From contig CAJOLZ010000007.1 of NCBI GenBank assembly GCA_905235575.1, positions 1 through 64,000 on the forward strand: a DNA stretch of 64,000 bases. Reading direction: 5' to 3'. Position 1 is the stretch's first letter; every line of letters starts with the position of its first letter. The DNA is from an uncultured Bacteroidaceae bacterium. Its GTDB lineage: Bacteria; Bacteroidota; Bacteroidia; Bacteroidales; Bacteroidaceae. The position numbers were made by a program, and so were the translations under genes. Below the pieces are notes generated by a model. That model made no database searches. It had not been told where the DNA came from and saw only the letters and a list, made by a program, of their open reading frames with translations. Positions 18,908-27,860 of the stretch are shown piece after piece.

Positions 18908-20607
18908 TACCACGTGAATCTGATGCCTAAGGGCAATGAGAAGGTGAACGGATGCTCTGTGCGGTAGGTCTCAATATCTGTATTCATCGGGATATAGTAT
19001 TGCAGGCTTGGCTCCGCGAAGAAGCCGACGTTGGGCGTCAGGTGGATTTGCAGGCCGAGACCGAAGGTGGTGGAGAACTGCCACGGGGCGCGGATGGTGG
19101 TCTTGTCGGTAGCCTCATACAGACCATTCACATAGAAGTCGGAGCGGACGGTGGAGTGGACGGGGATTTCGGTTGTCAGACCGGCGCTGCCGTAGATGCC
19201 CCATCGTTTTCCGCTATACATATTATATATACCCTTCATGGGGATGCCGAGGTAGTGGATGGCCTGCTGCTCGCGGATGGTATTGCCGTCGGCTCCCATC
19301 TCGAAGTCGGAGGTCAGGCGGTTGTATTGCAGACCGCTCTCGACAGCCCAGCGCGGTGTAAGTTGATACTTCAAGGCCAACGACCAAGTGACAGGCATCT
19401 GATGGTGGCTCGTGCGCAGAATCTTGTCCTCGCCTGGGCGGTTGGCATTATTCAGGGCGATGCGCATGATGAAGCTGCGGGTCTTGTCGCTCACAGCATC
19501 GGGATTGTTGGCCAGATAGACTGCGTAGTCCGACCAGTTGTCAATACTGCTCGGGATGGTCGGGCTTGGGGAAGGTTCAGGCAGAGACTGGGCATCTGAC
19601 GACGCGGGCTTATAACTGAACGGCTGGTTATAGCGGTTCTGCTCGTCGAACTGTCCTGCGTATGCCAGTTGCAACGACCATTTTCCCTCAGTATGCTTTG
19701 TCACGGACTCGTCGGGGCGCAGGCGGGCGATGTCGTAAGACGGCAGCACAGGCTTATTTATATGCTCCGTCGTATCTGTAGCCACAGAGTCTGGAACAGT
19801 CTGCTCTTGTGCAATTATATGATTCAATGTGTCTGTCGTGATGGAGTCCACAGCCTGAGCGATGTAGTTTTGCAATGTGTCAGCGGTGACGATAGGCACA
19901 CGATTCACGGGTATATGGATAGTCATAGGCTCATGCGGATGCTCCGTCGGAGATTCTTTCGGCGCATCTTCCTGCTTTGCCACTACTGGCTTATCATCTA
20001 TTATTGCAGTCGTTTCGTCTTTTCTAAGGAGGAAGAAGGTGATAGGAACGAGTAGCAGCAACAGCACGGCAGCCCAATACTGCTGCATCATCTTGCGGAG
20101 CATCTTCTTAGCCCGTGCCAATTGCGAAGACGACGAATGTGGCTCGATGCCCAACATTTCAGCAATCTCTCTGTGCGAAAGACCCTCAAAGACGGACAGT
20201 CGGAATACCTTGCCATATCCCTCCGGCAACTTGTCTATCAACTTCACCACTTCTTCCAATGGAACACCTTTCACAGTGGTTTCTTCATTGGAAGCGGTCA
20301 ACGACTCCGCTTCTTCCAGTGGAACGAAAGAGATACTTTTCAGATGGTCTTTATATTTCGAAGCTACGTTTCGCGTTATCGACATCATCCACGACTCGGC
20401 CTTACGAGTGTCGCGCAGACGGTCAAACGAAGTGAAGATAATCACAAAGGCATCGTGCAACACATCGTCCACCGCCTGTTCGTCACTGACATAGCGTCGG
20501 CATACACCCCTCATCCTATGGGCGTATGCCTTGTACAGTTCTCCGAGCGCATCAGCATCGCCCTCTCTGCACCGTGCTATCAACCGTGCTATCTCCATCG
20601 AAAACAT
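18907..20607 (-). CDS. ECF sigma factor fused to a transmembrane helix and outer-membrane beta-barrel
   Basis: A single open frame of 566 residues. Residues 1-175 are an ECF-type sigma-70 protein: region 2 (LGELYKAYAHRMRGVCRRYV, DDVLHDAFVIIF, SWMMSITRNVASKYK) and region 4 (LPEGYGKVFRLSVFEGLSHREIAEMLGIE, helix-turn-helix to about 172). Residues 179-194 form one membrane helix (AAVLLLLLVPITFFLL). Residues 195 to about 310 are a Pro/Thr/Asp-rich linker. From about 310 onward alternating strands end in GIRFTW, with the terminal aromatic residue of outer-membrane barrels. The predicted protein would join cytoplasmic DNA-binding domains to the outer membrane. The start could also be the ATG at 20598 (MEIARL). 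A promoter of its own regulon type lies just upstream. No stop or frameshift separates the parts. Confidence 0.85.
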   Translation of the reverse strand: MFSMEIARLIARCREGDADALGELYKAYAHRMRGVCRRYVSDEQAVDDVLHDAFVIIFTSFDRLRDTRKAESWMMSITRNVASKYKDHLKSISFVPLEEAESLTASNEETTVKGVPLEEVVKLIDKLPEGYGKVFRLSVFEGLSHREIAEMLGIEPHSSSSQLARAKKMLRKMMQQYWAAVLLLLLVPITFFLLRKDETTAIIDDKPVVAKQEDAPKESPTEHPHEPMTIHIPVNRVPIVTADTLQNYIAQAVDSITTDTLNHIIAQEQTVPDSVATDTTEHINKPVLPSYDIARLRPDESVTKHTEGKWSLQLAYAGQFDEQNRYNQPFSYKPASSDAQSLPEPSPSPTIPSSIDNWSDYAVYLANNPDAVSDKTRSFIMRIALNNANRPGEDKILRTSHHQMPVTWSLALKYQLTPRWAVESGLQYNRLTSDFEMGADGNTIREQQAIHYLGIPMKGIYNMYSGKRWGIYGSAGLTTEIPVHSTVRSDFYVNGLYEATDKTTIRAPWQFSTTFGLGLQIHLTPNVGFFAEPSLQYYIPMNTDIETYRTEHPFTFSLPLGIRFTW

Positions 20608-20613
20608 AACATC

Positions 20614-20655
20614 TCTATTTATATAGTCCTACAACGGAGAAAAAGACTGCACGGG
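20614..20655 (-). promoter_or_regulatory. Predicted ECF-type promoter, site C (sigma-barrel gene)
   Basis: Minus strand: CCCGTGCAGTC (20645-20655), 16 bases, GACTATATAAATAGA (20614-20628). Its match to sites A and B implies that the sigma factor transcribes its own gene. The -10-like block ends about 7 bases before the first ATG (20607), so the leader would be very short unless ATG 20598 is used. Confidence 0.7.
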
Positions 20656-20865
20656 AATAACAATTTTTTTATCTTATAAGAAAAATCAACAATAATCTAT
20701 ACAGACAGAATGTTTGATTTTTGTTGATGTGGCTCCGATGATAATGAGCTTTTGTTTGCTGACTGTCTATACATTGAAACGGGACCACTGAGACTATGCT
20801 CTGAACAGGTTTTCCGATGTGATGGTATTTGCATGGTCAGGGGCTAAAGAATGCTCCGAAAAAAC

Positions 20866-20955
20866 GTGCCACAGTCCGACACGTGTCGCACCACGGTGCG
20901 AAAGGCAACGCACCACGCTGCGACGGGCGTCGCAACGTGGTGCGTTTTCAGTATC
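20866..20955 (-). repeat. GC-rich palindromic repeat, core-only copy downstream of mdh
   Basis: Units CCGACACGTGTCGCACCACG, CAACGCACCACGCTGCGACGG and GCGTCGCAACGTGGTGCG, followed by TTTTC. It ends 15 bases before the mdh stop codon, so it would be in the mdh 3' untranslated region. The rest of the 20608-20970 gap shows only promoter site C. Confidence 0.8.
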
Positions 20956-20970
20956 TTCTCGGACGGGATA

Positions 20971-21963
20971 TCAGAGATTGGGATTGATCTTGCTCCACTC
21001 GCTGATGGGAGGCACGATGGAGAGCGTCACCAGTTCGTCGCGCATCTTGCACAGGTGCTCGTAGCTGGCATCCAGTTTGGCGTTCTCTTCGGGAGTTCCC
21101 ACGGGCACCTTGTAGGTGCAACCGTTCTGGTCGAGGGTGGTGTCCATGGCCATCATGATGTGGTCATACTTGTCGGTCTTTACATATGTTCCTGCGGGGT
21201 ATGCGAACTTCTTGCCGCCCATTACGCTGGCAATCATTTCGACCGAAAGCAGTGAGGGGCTCTGGAAGCTGGAACGTCCGCGCAGCTTGATGATGGCTGC
21301 TCCGCCCTGGGTGACAGCCTTCTTCATCTCTTCCCACTCTTCTGCGGGGAATTCGGGTGTGCCGATGATTTCGGTGAGGGGCTTTCCAGCAATCTTGACG
21401 GCGCTGCCGAAGACTGCCATCTGCTCGCCGTGTCCGCCAAATGTATGTGCGCCGGTCACCTGATTCTGCATTACACCGAACTTCTTGGCCAGTGCGCTCT
21501 GCAGACGGGTGCTGTCGAGGGCTGCCAGCGTTGTCACCTGTCCGGGCTTCAATCCGCTGTAAAGCAGGGTTACGAGACCCGTGAGGTCGGCGGGATTGAA
21601 GATGATTACGACGTGCTTCACGTCGGGGCAGTAGGTCTTGATGTTCTTGCCCAGCTCTTCAGCGATTTTGCAGTTTCCGGCCAGCAGGTCCTCGCGTGTC
21701 ATGCCCTCCTTACGGGGTGCACCACCGCTGGAGATGATGTACTTGGCGTCTGTGAAAGCCTCGGCCACATCGGTGGTAGCCGTGATGACAGCGTCGCAGA
21801 AACCGCTCTGGCGCATTTCCTCGGCCACGCCTTCGGGCGAGAATACGTCGTAGAGACAGATATTAGAAGTTAAGCCCATCATGAGGGCCGACTGTACCAT
21901 GTTGGAGCCAATCATGCCGGCTGCACCAACAATCACCAGTTTCTCGTCAGTTAAAAAAGCCAT
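20971..21963 (-). CDS. mdh: Malate dehydrogenase
   Basis: NAD-dependent malate/oxaloacetate interconversion, 330 residues, cytoplasmic. The Rossmann motif GAAGMIG is at 13-19 and the adenosine-binding Asp at 39. The substrate loop is APRKEGMTR (Arg84, Arg90), then NPADL (Asn123, Asp126), Arg153, and the catalytic His178 in TFGGHGEQM. In Bacteroidales this enzyme feeds the fumarate/succinate fermentation branch. It has its own promoter at 22009-22039. Confidence 0.95.
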   Translation of the reverse strand: MAFLTDEKLVIVGAAGMIGSNMVQSALMMGLTSNICLYDVFSPEGVAEEMRQSGFCDAVITATTDVAEAFTDAKYIISSGGAPRKEGMTREDLLAGNCKIAEELGKNIKTYCPDVKHVVIIFNPADLTGLVTLLYSGLKPGQVTTLAALDSTRLQSALAKKFGVMQNQVTGAHTFGGHGEQMAVFGSAVKIAGKPLTEIIGTPEFPAEEWEEMKKAVTQGGAAIIKLRGRSSFQSPSLLSVEMIASVMGGKKFAYPAGTYVKTDKYDHIMMAMDTTLDQNGCTYKVPVGTPEENAKLDASYEHLCKMRDELVTLSIVPPISEWSKINPNL

Positions 21964-22008
21964 AGTTGATTTTGTTTATTTTATTTGGTTTTACATCTTT
22001 CCAGTAGG

Positions 22009-22039
22009 CAAAATTAGAAAAAAAACATTTCACGACCAA
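22009..22039 (-). promoter_or_regulatory. mdh promoter
   Basis: Minus-strand TTG (22037-22039), 20 bases, TAATTTTG (22009-22016), about 45 bases before the mdh start. Confidence 0.7.
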
Positions 22040-22111
22040 GGGTTGCGGAAAATTATTTTCTGTACGACCGAGGAAAGTGGACATTTGGGGATATTCGAGC
22101 GACGAAGAGGA

Positions 22112-22981
22112 CTATTCCTGCGGCTCCACTTTCACTCCGCAATAGGGACAGAAGTGTGCCTTGTCGTCGAGAGGCGAGCCGCATTCCTTGCATTTCTTCT
22201 TCTTTTTCATGCTCTCGAGGTTGTGGTCGTGGATGAACTGCGCACTCACGATACCTGTCGGCACGGCCATGATGGTATATCCCAGCAGCATGACGATGGC
22301 GCTGAGGAATCGTCCAACGGGTGTCACAGGGGCTATGTCGCCATATCCCACGGTGGTCATCGTCACCACGGCCCAATAGATGCTCGACGGAATATCGGTG
22401 AACTGCGTGCCGGGCTGCTGACCCTCGACCATATACATCAACGTGCCCAGCGAGATGACCATGATGACCACGAAGAGGAAAAAGACGAATATCTTCCGGC
22501 TACTGAGCTGCAGCGAGCGCATCAGTTTGTCGCCCTCCTCCAGGAAACTGAAGAGTTTGAACACGCGGAACACACGTATGAGACGGAAGGTACGCACAAT
22601 CATCAGATAGCGCATCGGTCCGAAAATCCATCCGACATAGAGAGGCAGCGTGCTCAGCAAATCGACGATGCCGAAGAAACTGAAGACGTAGTCTCTGCGT
22701 CGCGGCGAACAATAGAGGCGGCACAGATATTCGAGCGAGAAGAAGAACGTGAAGACGTATTCCAGCACAGTGAAGATGGTCTTGGCCAACGGCGGCAGAC
22801 CCGGCATGCTCTCCACGATGACGAGCAGGATGCTGGCTACGATGGTCCACAGCAGCACCACGTCGAAGAGTTTTCCCAGACGTGTGTCGCTCTGGAAGAT
22901 GATGATATAGAGACGGTTCCTCAGTGCCTCGTTATGCATTAAGGTACGCCAGGCGCCCTTCATTCTTTGAAGCAGTTTCAT
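22112..22981 (-). CDS. Voltage-gated-type potassium channel with C-terminal zinc ribbon
   Basis: 289 residues, inner membrane. Six-helix plan: S1 about 38-56, S2 near 68-90, S3 near 98-118, an S4-like helix with Arg130, 133, 136 and 139, S5 about 162-184, a pore loop with the K+ selectivity filter TTVGYGD (209-215), and S6 about 224-250. The C-terminus carries CKECG and CPYCG (Cys264, 267, 278, 281), a zinc-ribbon knuckle in the cytoplasm after a Lys-rich stretch. It starts 34 bases after nagA and is probably co-transcribed with it; a metabolic link is not obvious. Confidence 0.9.
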   Translation of the reverse strand: MKLLQRMKGAWRTLMHNEALRNRLYIIIFQSDTRLGKLFDVVLLWTIVASILLVIVESMPGLPPLAKTIFTVLEYVFTFFFSLEYLCRLYCSPRRRDYVFSFFGIVDLLSTLPLYVGWIFGPMRYLMIVRTFRLIRVFRVFKLFSFLEEGDKLMRSLQLSSRKIFVFFLFVVIMVISLGTLMYMVEGQQPGTQFTDIPSSIYWAVVTMTTVGYGDIAPVTPVGRFLSAIVMLLGYTIMAVPTGIVSAQFIHDHNLESMKKKKKCKECGSPLDDKAHFCPYCGVKVEPQE

Positions 22982-23014
22982 GGTATTTTCCCCTATTAAG
23001 TTTGTGTTTTTGTC

Positions 23015-24181
23015 TTAAGTAAACAATGTATTTTCTATGATATGTCCCATTTGCCAAACGCAGCGAATCTCCAGTTTCTCGTCCATGATCATGATGTCGG
23101 CATCCTTTCCGCGCGCCAATGCCCCTTTGCGGTTTTGCACGCCCATGATGTGCGCCGGTGTCTCGCTGGCCATTCGCACAGCATCTTCCAGCGGCACCTC
23201 GGCTTGCTGCACCATCGTTCGGATGAGGCGGTCTGTAGTGGCAATGGAGCCTGCCAACGCCGAGCGGTCGCTCAACTTGGCCACACCATCCTCGACGATG
23301 ACACGTGGATCGAAGGCTTTTGCATCCTGTGACGCGGCTGCCACGGCCAGTGCGTCGCTCACCAGGGCCATGCGCTCCACACCTTTTATCTTGTAGGCCA
23401 TGCGCAGGATGGTGGGCGGCACGTGGATTCCGTCTGCGATGCACTCGATGGTCATGTCGTCCAGCAGGTAGATGCTCTCCACGGTGCCCTCATATTTATA
23501 GCCTTGCTTATTGTGGAAACCGGGCATAGCGTTGTAGAAGTGTGTCACGTGGGTGTAGCCCGATTCGTAGGCAGCCTTTACGTCGCTGTATTCGGCATTG
23601 GTATGTGCTATGCTGGGCAGGATGCCCCTCTCCGAGCAAAACTTTCCGAACTGCAGTGCACCGGGCAACTCAGGGGCGGCATCCCAGCGTGCCAGGCATT
23701 GTGCGCGTTCCACGATGGGAATATACTCGTTGGGGTCGGGATTCTTTATCCAGCTCATCACCTGCGCCCCCGCCTTGTTGGGGTTCAGGTAGTGTCCTTC
23801 GAGATGCAGTCCGAGTATGGGGCTGTTCTTCTCAGCCATGAGCTTTTCGCAGGTGTCCACAGCGTGGTATATCATGTCCACCGTGCTGCTGCTCAGTGTG
23901 GGAAATATGCTGGTGGTTCCGTGCTTGGCATGCGCGGCAACGGCTGTGCGGTAAGCTTCCTCGGTACCTTCCTGAAAGTCGCGTCCGCCGCCGCCGTGCA
24001 CGTGCATCTCCACTCCTCCGGGGAGCACATACATTCCCTTGGCGTCAATCAGTTCTGCTCCGATGACGGCCAAGTCGCAGTTCGTGACTTCCAGTATCTT
24101 GTTGTCGCGTATGATTACGCTTCCGTCCTTCAGCCACCCTTGCGGTGTCAGTATGCGTCCGTTGATGATTTGTGTGAGCAT
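23015..24181 (-). CDS. nagA: N-acetylglucosamine-6-phosphate deacetylase
   Basis: 388 residues, cytoplasmic amidohydrolase converting GlcNAc-6-P to GlcN-6-P and acetate. Visible landmarks are HVHGGGGRDF after the first strand, the metal-binding Glu in LHLEGHYLNPNKAGA, His in IAHTNAEYSD, HFYNAMPGFHN, and the catalytic Asp in LVSDALAVA. It sits 27 bases after glmM, pairing GlcNAc salvage with amino-sugar isomerisation. nagB lies apart, at 53 kb. Confidence 0.95.
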   Translation of the reverse strand: MLTQIINGRILTPQGWLKDGSVIIRDNKILEVTNCDLAVIGAELIDAKGMYVLPGGVEMHVHGGGGRDFQEGTEEAYRTAVAAHAKHGTTSIFPTLSSSTVDMIYHAVDTCEKLMAEKNSPILGLHLEGHYLNPNKAGAQVMSWIKNPDPNEYIPIVERAQCLARWDAAPELPGALQFGKFCSERGILPSIAHTNAEYSDVKAAYESGYTHVTHFYNAMPGFHNKQGYKYEGTVESIYLLDDMTIECIADGIHVPPTILRMAYKIKGVERMALVSDALAVAAASQDAKAFDPRVIVEDGVAKLSDRSALAGSIATTDRLIRTMVQQAEVPLEDAVRMASETPAHIMGVQNRKGALARGKDADIMIMDEKLEIRCVWQMGHIIENTLFT

Positions 24182-24208
24182 ATTTCTCAGTATCTTTGCA
24201 ATCTGTGT

Positions 24209-25597
24209 TTATTTTGTCATGCTGTATACGACATCCATCACCTTGCGACCTATCTCGTCGGCAGCCTCCATCGTGCTGGCCTCGCTGTAAACGCGGATGA
24301 TGGGTTCGGTATTGCTCTTGCGCAGGTGTACCCACTTGTCGGGGAAGTCAATCTTCACGCCGTCGATGTCGTTCACCTCCTGGTCGGCATAGAGTTCCTT
24401 CACTTTCCTGAGGATGGCGTCCACGTCGGTGTCGGGTGTCAGGTCGATGCGGTTTTTGGCGATGAAGTAAGGCGGATAGGTTGCGCGCAGCTGGCTGGTG
24501 GTGAGGCCCGTCTTGGCCAGATAGGTCAGGATGAGGGCGATGCCCACGAGTGCGTCGCGGCCATAGTGTGCAGCCGGATAGATGACTCCGCCGTTGCCCT
24601 CACCGCCGATTACGGCATTTGTCTCTTTCATCTTGGTCACCACGTTCACCTCGCCCACGGCAGCGGCATTGTACTGCTGACCATATTTGCGTGTCACGTC
24701 GCGCAGTGCGCGGGTGCTGCTCAGGTTGCTCACGGTGTTGCCGGGGGTGTGCTGCAGGATATAGTCGGCCACGGTCACCAGGGTGTATTCCTCGCCATAC
24801 ATGGTGCCGTCTTCGCAGAAGAGTGCCAGTCGGTCCACGTCGGGGTCTACGACGAAGGCTATGTCATGTCCGCCCTGCTGCATCACGGCCTTGATATCGC
24901 CCAGGTTCTTTTCCAGCGGTTCGGGGTTGTGCTGGAAGTTTCCCGTGGGCTCGGTGTATAGGCCCGTGACGTGTTTCACACCCAATTGTTCGAAGAGTTT
25001 GGGCAGAATCACACCGCCCACACTGTTCACCGAGTCGAAGGCTACGCGGAAATCGGCCTTGCGGATGGCCTCTGCGTCAACGAGCGGAAGCCCCAGGACG
25101 AGGTCGATGTGTTTCTGGTCGTACGTGTCATCCTCGCGATAGGAGCCGAGATGGTCTACGTCGGCATACTCGAAGTCCTCGGCTGCAGCTATGCGCAGCA
25201 CCTCGTTGCCCTGCTGTGCGTTGAGGAATTCTCCGTCGGCGTTGAGCAGTTTCAGCGCGTTCCACTGGCGCGGATTGTGGCTGGCGGTGATGATGATGCC
25301 GCCGGCAGCGCCCTCCATGGCGACAGCCACTTCGGTGGTGGGCGTAGTGGCAAGGCCGATGTTCACCACATCGAAGCCCATGCCCATCAGCGTGCCGCAT
25401 ACCACGTTCTTCACCATCTCGCCCGAGATGCGTGCGTCGCGGCCCACTACAATTTTGTTCGACTGGTTCTGCCCCTCGCGACGGATGAGCGTGGCGTAGG
25501 CCGACGTGAATTTCACGATGTCGAGGGGATTCAGGGTATCGCCGGCGCGGCCGCCTATGGTACCGCGAATGCCGGAAATGGATTTAATCAATGTCAT
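24209..25597 (-). CDS. glmM: Phosphoglucosamine mutase (phosphohexomutase family)
   Basis: 462 residues, GlcN-6-P to GlcN-1-P for UDP-GlcNAc synthesis. The start is the ATG of MTLIKSISGIRGTIGG; the longer frame runs through the promoter and is rejected. The phosphoserine loop TASHNP has Ser106; the Mg2+ loop DPDVDRLALF and the sugar-binding GGEGNGGVIYP follow; the C-terminal phosphate loop is RKSNTEPIIRVY. It could be a broader phosphoglucomutase/phosphomannomutase, but the SISGIRGT start and the neighbouring nagA favour glmM. Confidence 0.88.
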   Translation of the reverse strand: MTLIKSISGIRGTIGGRAGDTLNPLDIVKFTSAYATLIRREGQNQSNKIVVGRDARISGEMVKNVVCGTLMGMGFDVVNIGLATTPTTEVAVAMEGAAGGIIITASHNPRQWNALKLLNADGEFLNAQQGNEVLRIAAAEDFEYADVDHLGSYREDDTYDQKHIDLVLGLPLVDAEAIRKADFRVAFDSVNSVGGVILPKLFEQLGVKHVTGLYTEPTGNFQHNPEPLEKNLGDIKAVMQQGGHDIAFVVDPDVDRLALFCEDGTMYGEEYTLVTVADYILQHTPGNTVSNLSSTRALRDVTRKYGQQYNAAAVGEVNVVTKMKETNAVIGGEGNGGVIYPAAHYGRDALVGIALILTYLAKTGLTTSQLRATYPPYFIAKNRIDLTPDTDVDAILRKVKELYADQEVNDIDGVKIDFPDKWVHLRKSNTEPIIRVYSEASTMEAADEIGRKVMDVVYSMTK

Positions 25598-25682
25598 CGT
25601 TAATGTCTCTTTTTCTATTTGGTGTTGCAAAATTACAAACAAATCGTGTACTACACTTCCGTAAAATAACATTTTACTTCTG

Positions 25683-25714
25683 CAAAATTACAAATAACTG
25701 CGTGAAAAGCCAAA
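25683..25714 (-). promoter_or_regulatory. glmM promoter
   Basis: Minus-strand TTTG (25711-25714), 20 bases, TAATTTTG (25683-25690): a close consensus match about 86 bases before the glmM start. A second TAATTTTG (25628-25635) lies closer but has no good upstream partner. Confidence 0.7.
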
Positions 25715-25812
25715 TCAAATTCCACTTTTCGAACGCGAAAACAGCCCGACAGAGCGCAGAGGACAACCGATTCGGACTAAAGAACAGGAGAAACGCAGCG
25801 TGTAATATAATC

Positions 25813-26126
25813 GGAAGATTGGGCATTTTCCGCCACTGAGAGAGGCTCCGAAAACGGGCGTGAGGAAGTGTGAGAATCGGTGCGCTTGGCTGCGCTGAAG
25901 TGAAGAGCAGGAAAAGGCGAAAATCTAAGCCCTTGATTTCCAATATCCGCAAATTTTGCATGCCGTTCGTCTCCACCGAAATTTTCCCGCAAAATCACGC
26001 TGCAAGCGAAAACGCACCGTGGTGCGACGGGCTTCGCAACGTGGTGCGTCATACGTCGGAACACGCCGCGACGGTCCGTTTTCGGTCTTGCGCAGAAAGC
26101 CGCAGCAAAATATGTAATGATTATTT
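25813..26126 (+). repeat. Dispersed ~310-bp element, copy 2 (full length, direct)
   Basis: Begins GGAAGATT (25813-25820), then GTGAGGAAGTGTGAGAAT (25860-25877), CCCTTGATTTCCAATATCCG, AAATTTTGCAT, the core CGCACCGTGGTGCGACGG with CTTCGCAACGTGGTGCG (26013-26048), a CGCAGAAAGC block and an AT-rich end. It lies between the divergent promoters of glmM and the FadL-type porin, filling most of the 25598-26332 gap. Confidence 0.85.
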
Positions 26127-26295
26127 GTGCGCACATGGACGCATCCACGCTCGCGCGATACAAGACACTCCACAAGTGCAAAAAGAACAGCAAAATGGTA
26201 GGATATAATCGTCAGCGATAGGACAAAATAGGCGAAAACGGCTCAAAAATTGAACTTTTCATAGGATATTTGTTTCGCATCTCGCCAGAATGCCA

Positions 26296-26303
26296 TACCT
26301 TTG
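26296..26303 (+). promoter_or_regulatory. -7 element of the FadL-type porin gene
   Basis: TACCTTTG about 30 bases before the ATG fits the Bacteroidetes -7 consensus. The upstream partner at the right distance is TTTC rather than TTTG, so the promoter is weaker or needs an activator. Confidence 0.5.
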
Positions 26304-26332
26304 CCGCCGATTTGAGAAAAATATATTTAGTG

Positions 26333-27724
26333 ATGAACAAAAAGACAATGATTTGTGCCTTTGTGGCACTGATGACAACCCCGGCAATGGCCGGCGGCCT
26401 TCTGACCAACACCAACTTGAACGCTTCATTCCTGCGACAGATGAGCCAGGACGGCATCATCGACATCACCGGAATCTACGCCAACCCTGCGGGCACCGCT
26501 TTCCTCGCCCCCGGTTTCCACATGAGCCTGAACGCACAGAACGCCAAGCAAAGCCGCGACATCACCACGTCGTTCCCCCTCTTTGCATATAACAGAAACA
26601 ACCCACAGGCCACCCACCGCTACGAGGGCGATGCGCTGGCTCCCATCATCCCGTCGATACATCTGTCGTACAACTGGGCAGAGCGCTGGAGTGTGAATGC
26701 ATCGTTCGGACTGACGGGCGGCGGCGGAAAGTGTGAGTTCGACGACGGCCTCGGCTCTTTCGAAGCACTCTATGCCGGACAGATTTATTCGGGCGTAATC
26801 GGCACACTTATAGGAAATGGTATTTCTCCAGAAATGGCTCCGGGGCTCTACAAAGGCTACGAACTGGACGCCTATATGAAAGGTAATTCCTATCAGTTCA
26901 GCCTGACGCTGGGTTCCACCTATCGTATCCTCGACAACCTGTCGGCCTTCCTGGGCATACGCGGCATATACGGCACCAACAACTATCAGGGTTACGTGCG
27001 CGACGTGGTGGCATACTACCAGTTGCCGGGCCAGCCTGAGGCTAGCATGCCGCTCAAGGATCAGGAACTCCTGATGGATGCCGACCAGACCGGCATTACG
27101 GCACAGCCCATCATCGGCATGGACTGGCGCGTGAACGACCGTTGGAACGTGGCATTCAAATATGATATGCCCACCAAACTGACGCTGAAGAACTCCACCG
27201 AGATGAACGAGTTCACGGCACAAACCGCCCAAGGGAACGAGACACTGGCTCAGTTCCGCGACGGACACCACTACCGCGAAGACGTGCCTGCCATACTGGC
27301 CGTGGGTGTACAATATAAGCCTTTCGAGACACTGCGCGTGTCGGGCGGATGGCACTACTACTTCGACAAGCAATCGAAGAAAGAGGGTGACAAGCAGGAC
27401 CTCATCGACGGAGGAACCATGGAATTCTCGGCAGGTGCCGAATACGACGTGACCAGCTGGCTCACCCTGAGCGGATCCTGGCAGTGGACACATTACAACG
27501 TGAGCGACGCCTTCATGAACGACCTCAGCTTCAACGTGAGCAGTAACGCCATCGGCATGGGCTTCCGCGTGAACGCTTCGGAACGTTGCAGCATCGACTT
27601 CGGATACATGCACAACTTCTATCACACACGCGACGTGGAGACACAGACCGCAGCCGGTGTGAAGGCCGACCACTACTACCGCCGCAACCGTGTGCTGGGT
27701 GTAGGCCTGAACATGAAGTTCTGA
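26333..27724 (+). CDS. OmpP1/FadL-family outer-membrane transport protein
   Basis: 463 residues from MNKKTMICAFVALMTTPAMA|GG (signal peptide of about 20 residues). The family start of the mature protein is visible: LTNTNLNASFLRQMSQDGIIDITGIYANPAGTAFLAPGFHMSLNAQ. The rest alternates as a beta-barrel of the long-chain fatty-acid/hydrophobic-compound channel family and ends in a C-terminal aromatic (NMKF). The longer frame from 26270 crosses the promoter and is rejected. The actual cargo is not known. Confidence 0.88.
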   Translation: MNKKTMICAFVALMTTPAMAGGLLTNTNLNASFLRQMSQDGIIDITGIYANPAGTAFLAPGFHMSLNAQNAKQSRDITTSFPLFAYNRNNPQATHRYEGDALAPIIPSIHLSYNWAERWSVNASFGLTGGGGKCEFDDGLGSFEALYAGQIYSGVIGTLIGNGISPEMAPGLYKGYELDAYMKGNSYQFSLTLGSTYRILDNLSAFLGIRGIYGTNNYQGYVRDVVAYYQLPGQPEASMPLKDQELLMDADQTGITAQPIIGMDWRVNDRWNVAFKYDMPTKLTLKNSTEMNEFTAQTAQGNETLAQFRDGHHYREDVPAILAVGVQYKPFETLRVSGGWHYYFDKQSKKEGDKQDLIDGGTMEFSAGAEYDVTSWLTLSGSWQWTHYNVSDAFMNDLSFNVSSNAIGMGFRVNASERCSIDFGYMHNFYHTRDVETQTAAGVKADHYYRRNRVLGVGLNMKF

Positions 27725-27772
27725 GAAACCACACAGACCAATTCTATATAAGCCCGAGTGAGGTTCGGGATA

Positions 27773-27820
27773 AAAAACGAGCGGGGCACGCTGAAATATC
27801 AGGTGCCCCGCTCGCTGTGT
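27773..27820. terminator. Bidirectional terminator between the porin and Sel1 genes
   Basis: A perfect 12-bp stem CGAGCGGGGCAC (27778-27789) and GTGCCCCGCTCG (27803-27814), with an A run on the left and a T-rich tail on the right, serves both convergent genes. Confidence 0.85.
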
Positions 27821-27860
27821 TTTCTAAGAATCTTTTCGATTTGCTTTACGCCAAGATGAA

